Source of the DNA: an uncultured Amphritea sp.
GTDB lineage: Bacteria; Pseudomonadota; Gammaproteobacteria; Pseudomonadales; Balneatricaceae
Assembly: GCF_937127095.1 (NCBI RefSeq)
Contig: NZ_CAKZLP010000011.1
Location: forward strand, 58,668 to 122,667
Reading direction: 5' to 3'
DNA length: 64,000 bases
Shown: in pieces, positions 63,786-64,000 of the stretch
How positions within the stretch are numbered: position 1 is the stretch's first letter
Layout: every line of letters begins with the position of its first letter
Made by a program: the position numbers and the translations under genes
Notes under the pieces: model-generated
Told to the model about the DNA's origin: nothing
What the model saw: the letters and a program-made list of their open reading frames with translations, nothing else
The model's database searches: none

Positions 63786-64000
63786 GACAATCTGCGATGC
63801 AACCTTCTCAGAGATAAGCCATGGATCATCAACTTACTTTCGCCGACAGCGAGTTCAATCAAAAGCGCAGAATAACCCGTAAAGAGATCTTTCTCGGACG
63901 CATGGATAATCTCATACCCTGGCAGCGTCTTGAGAAGATTATCACACCGCATTATCCCAAAGCGGGCAAGGGTCGTCAGCCATATCCACTCTCTACGATG
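63757..64000 (+). mobile_element. IS5-family insertion sequence, left part only
   Basis: The left end lies near 63757 (AAGTTGCGAATAAGTCCCTC), where the acetyltransferase homology stops. The transposase gene begins 60 bases further on and runs off the window. The inverted terminal repeat and target duplication cannot be verified without the other end. Confidence 0.7.
63821..64000 (+). CDS. IS5-family transposase, N-terminal part
   Basis: Sixty codons are in the window and the frame continues. [20 protein letters not shown] and then [28 protein letters not shown] match the N-terminal domain of IS5-group transposases, which precedes the DDE catalytic domain (outside the window). Confidence 0.88.
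   Translation, partial: MDHQLTFADSEFNQKRRITRKEIFLGRMDNLIPWQRLEKIITPHYPKAGKGRQPYPLSTM

Overview
The window looks like the chromosome of a marine gammaproteobacterium, most likely of the Oceanospirillales type (Amphritea/Neptuniibacter/Marinobacterium-like). This rests on gene content only: monomeric NADP isocitrate dehydrogenase, NhaD-type sodium/proton antiporter, tig-clpP-clpX preceded by tRNA-Arg and tRNA-His, ThrH, DsbD and PaaY. No rRNA or marker-gene comparison was possible.

Layout. 0.1-1.9 kb: a minus-strand operon of a PilZ protein, a small unknown protein and a zinc-ribbon ParA-like ATPase. 2.4-10.7 kb: core metabolism and envelope genes (ndh, icd, DAHP synthase, dsbD, CHAD protein). 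10.9-22.4 kb: ketoacid CoA-transferase genes with a divergent LysR regulator, an isochorismatase-like hydrolase, an MFS exporter, an orphan paaY, a large unknown membrane protein and an oxidoreductase/LysR pair. 22.4-22.7 kb: a cowN gene broken by one stop codon. 22.9-28.2 kb: thrH, rsuA, a Rho-like ATPase without its RNA-binding domain, a desaturase-like protein and a DEAD-box helicase, with a family of extragenic palindromes between them. 28.5-33.9 kb: small membrane and lipoprotein genes, a nucleotide-kinase-like/peptidase-like pair, LysE exporter, cupin and serine hydrolase. 34.2-41.3 kb: katG, an SMP-30-like protein, a regulator, and a FIST/GGDEF signalling pair. 41.3-45.2 kb: a complete three-component cytochrome P450 system with a divergent PobR-like regulator, suggesting oxidation of an aromatic acid. 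45.2-54.2 kb: nhaD, aldehyde dehydrogenase, FUSC protein, mscS, a VTT-domain/disulfide oxidoreductase fusion and folD. 54.6-59.5 kb: two tRNAs, tig, clpP, clpX and a YebC/YeeN-family regulator.

The right end (about 59.6-64 kb) is accessory DNA and the most interesting part. Three co-directional genes of unknown function are each bounded by attC-type recombination sites. The 7-base element at the start of each cassette is the reverse complement, exactly (two cassettes) or with one mismatch (one cassette), of the element at its own end. The site at 60853-60948 has paired L and R boxes and the unpaired L-box base expected of a true attC. No integrase is visible, so this reads as a cluster of attC sites lacking an integrase (CALIN). 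At least two of the proteins carry predicted membrane segments followed by charged helices, an architecture often seen in phage-exclusion proteins; that function is inference. A second repeat family (GGTCAGGTCTTG...CAAGACCTGACC) appears to have damaged two attC sites, and an IS5-family element running off the window truncates an acetyltransferase gene at the far end.

Other notable features are a terminator-like hairpin in the leader of ndh, short tandem repeats of 11-18 bp just after several genes, a perfect dyad over the predicted clpX -10 region, and a duplicated degenerate leader at 28.5 and 29.2 kb.
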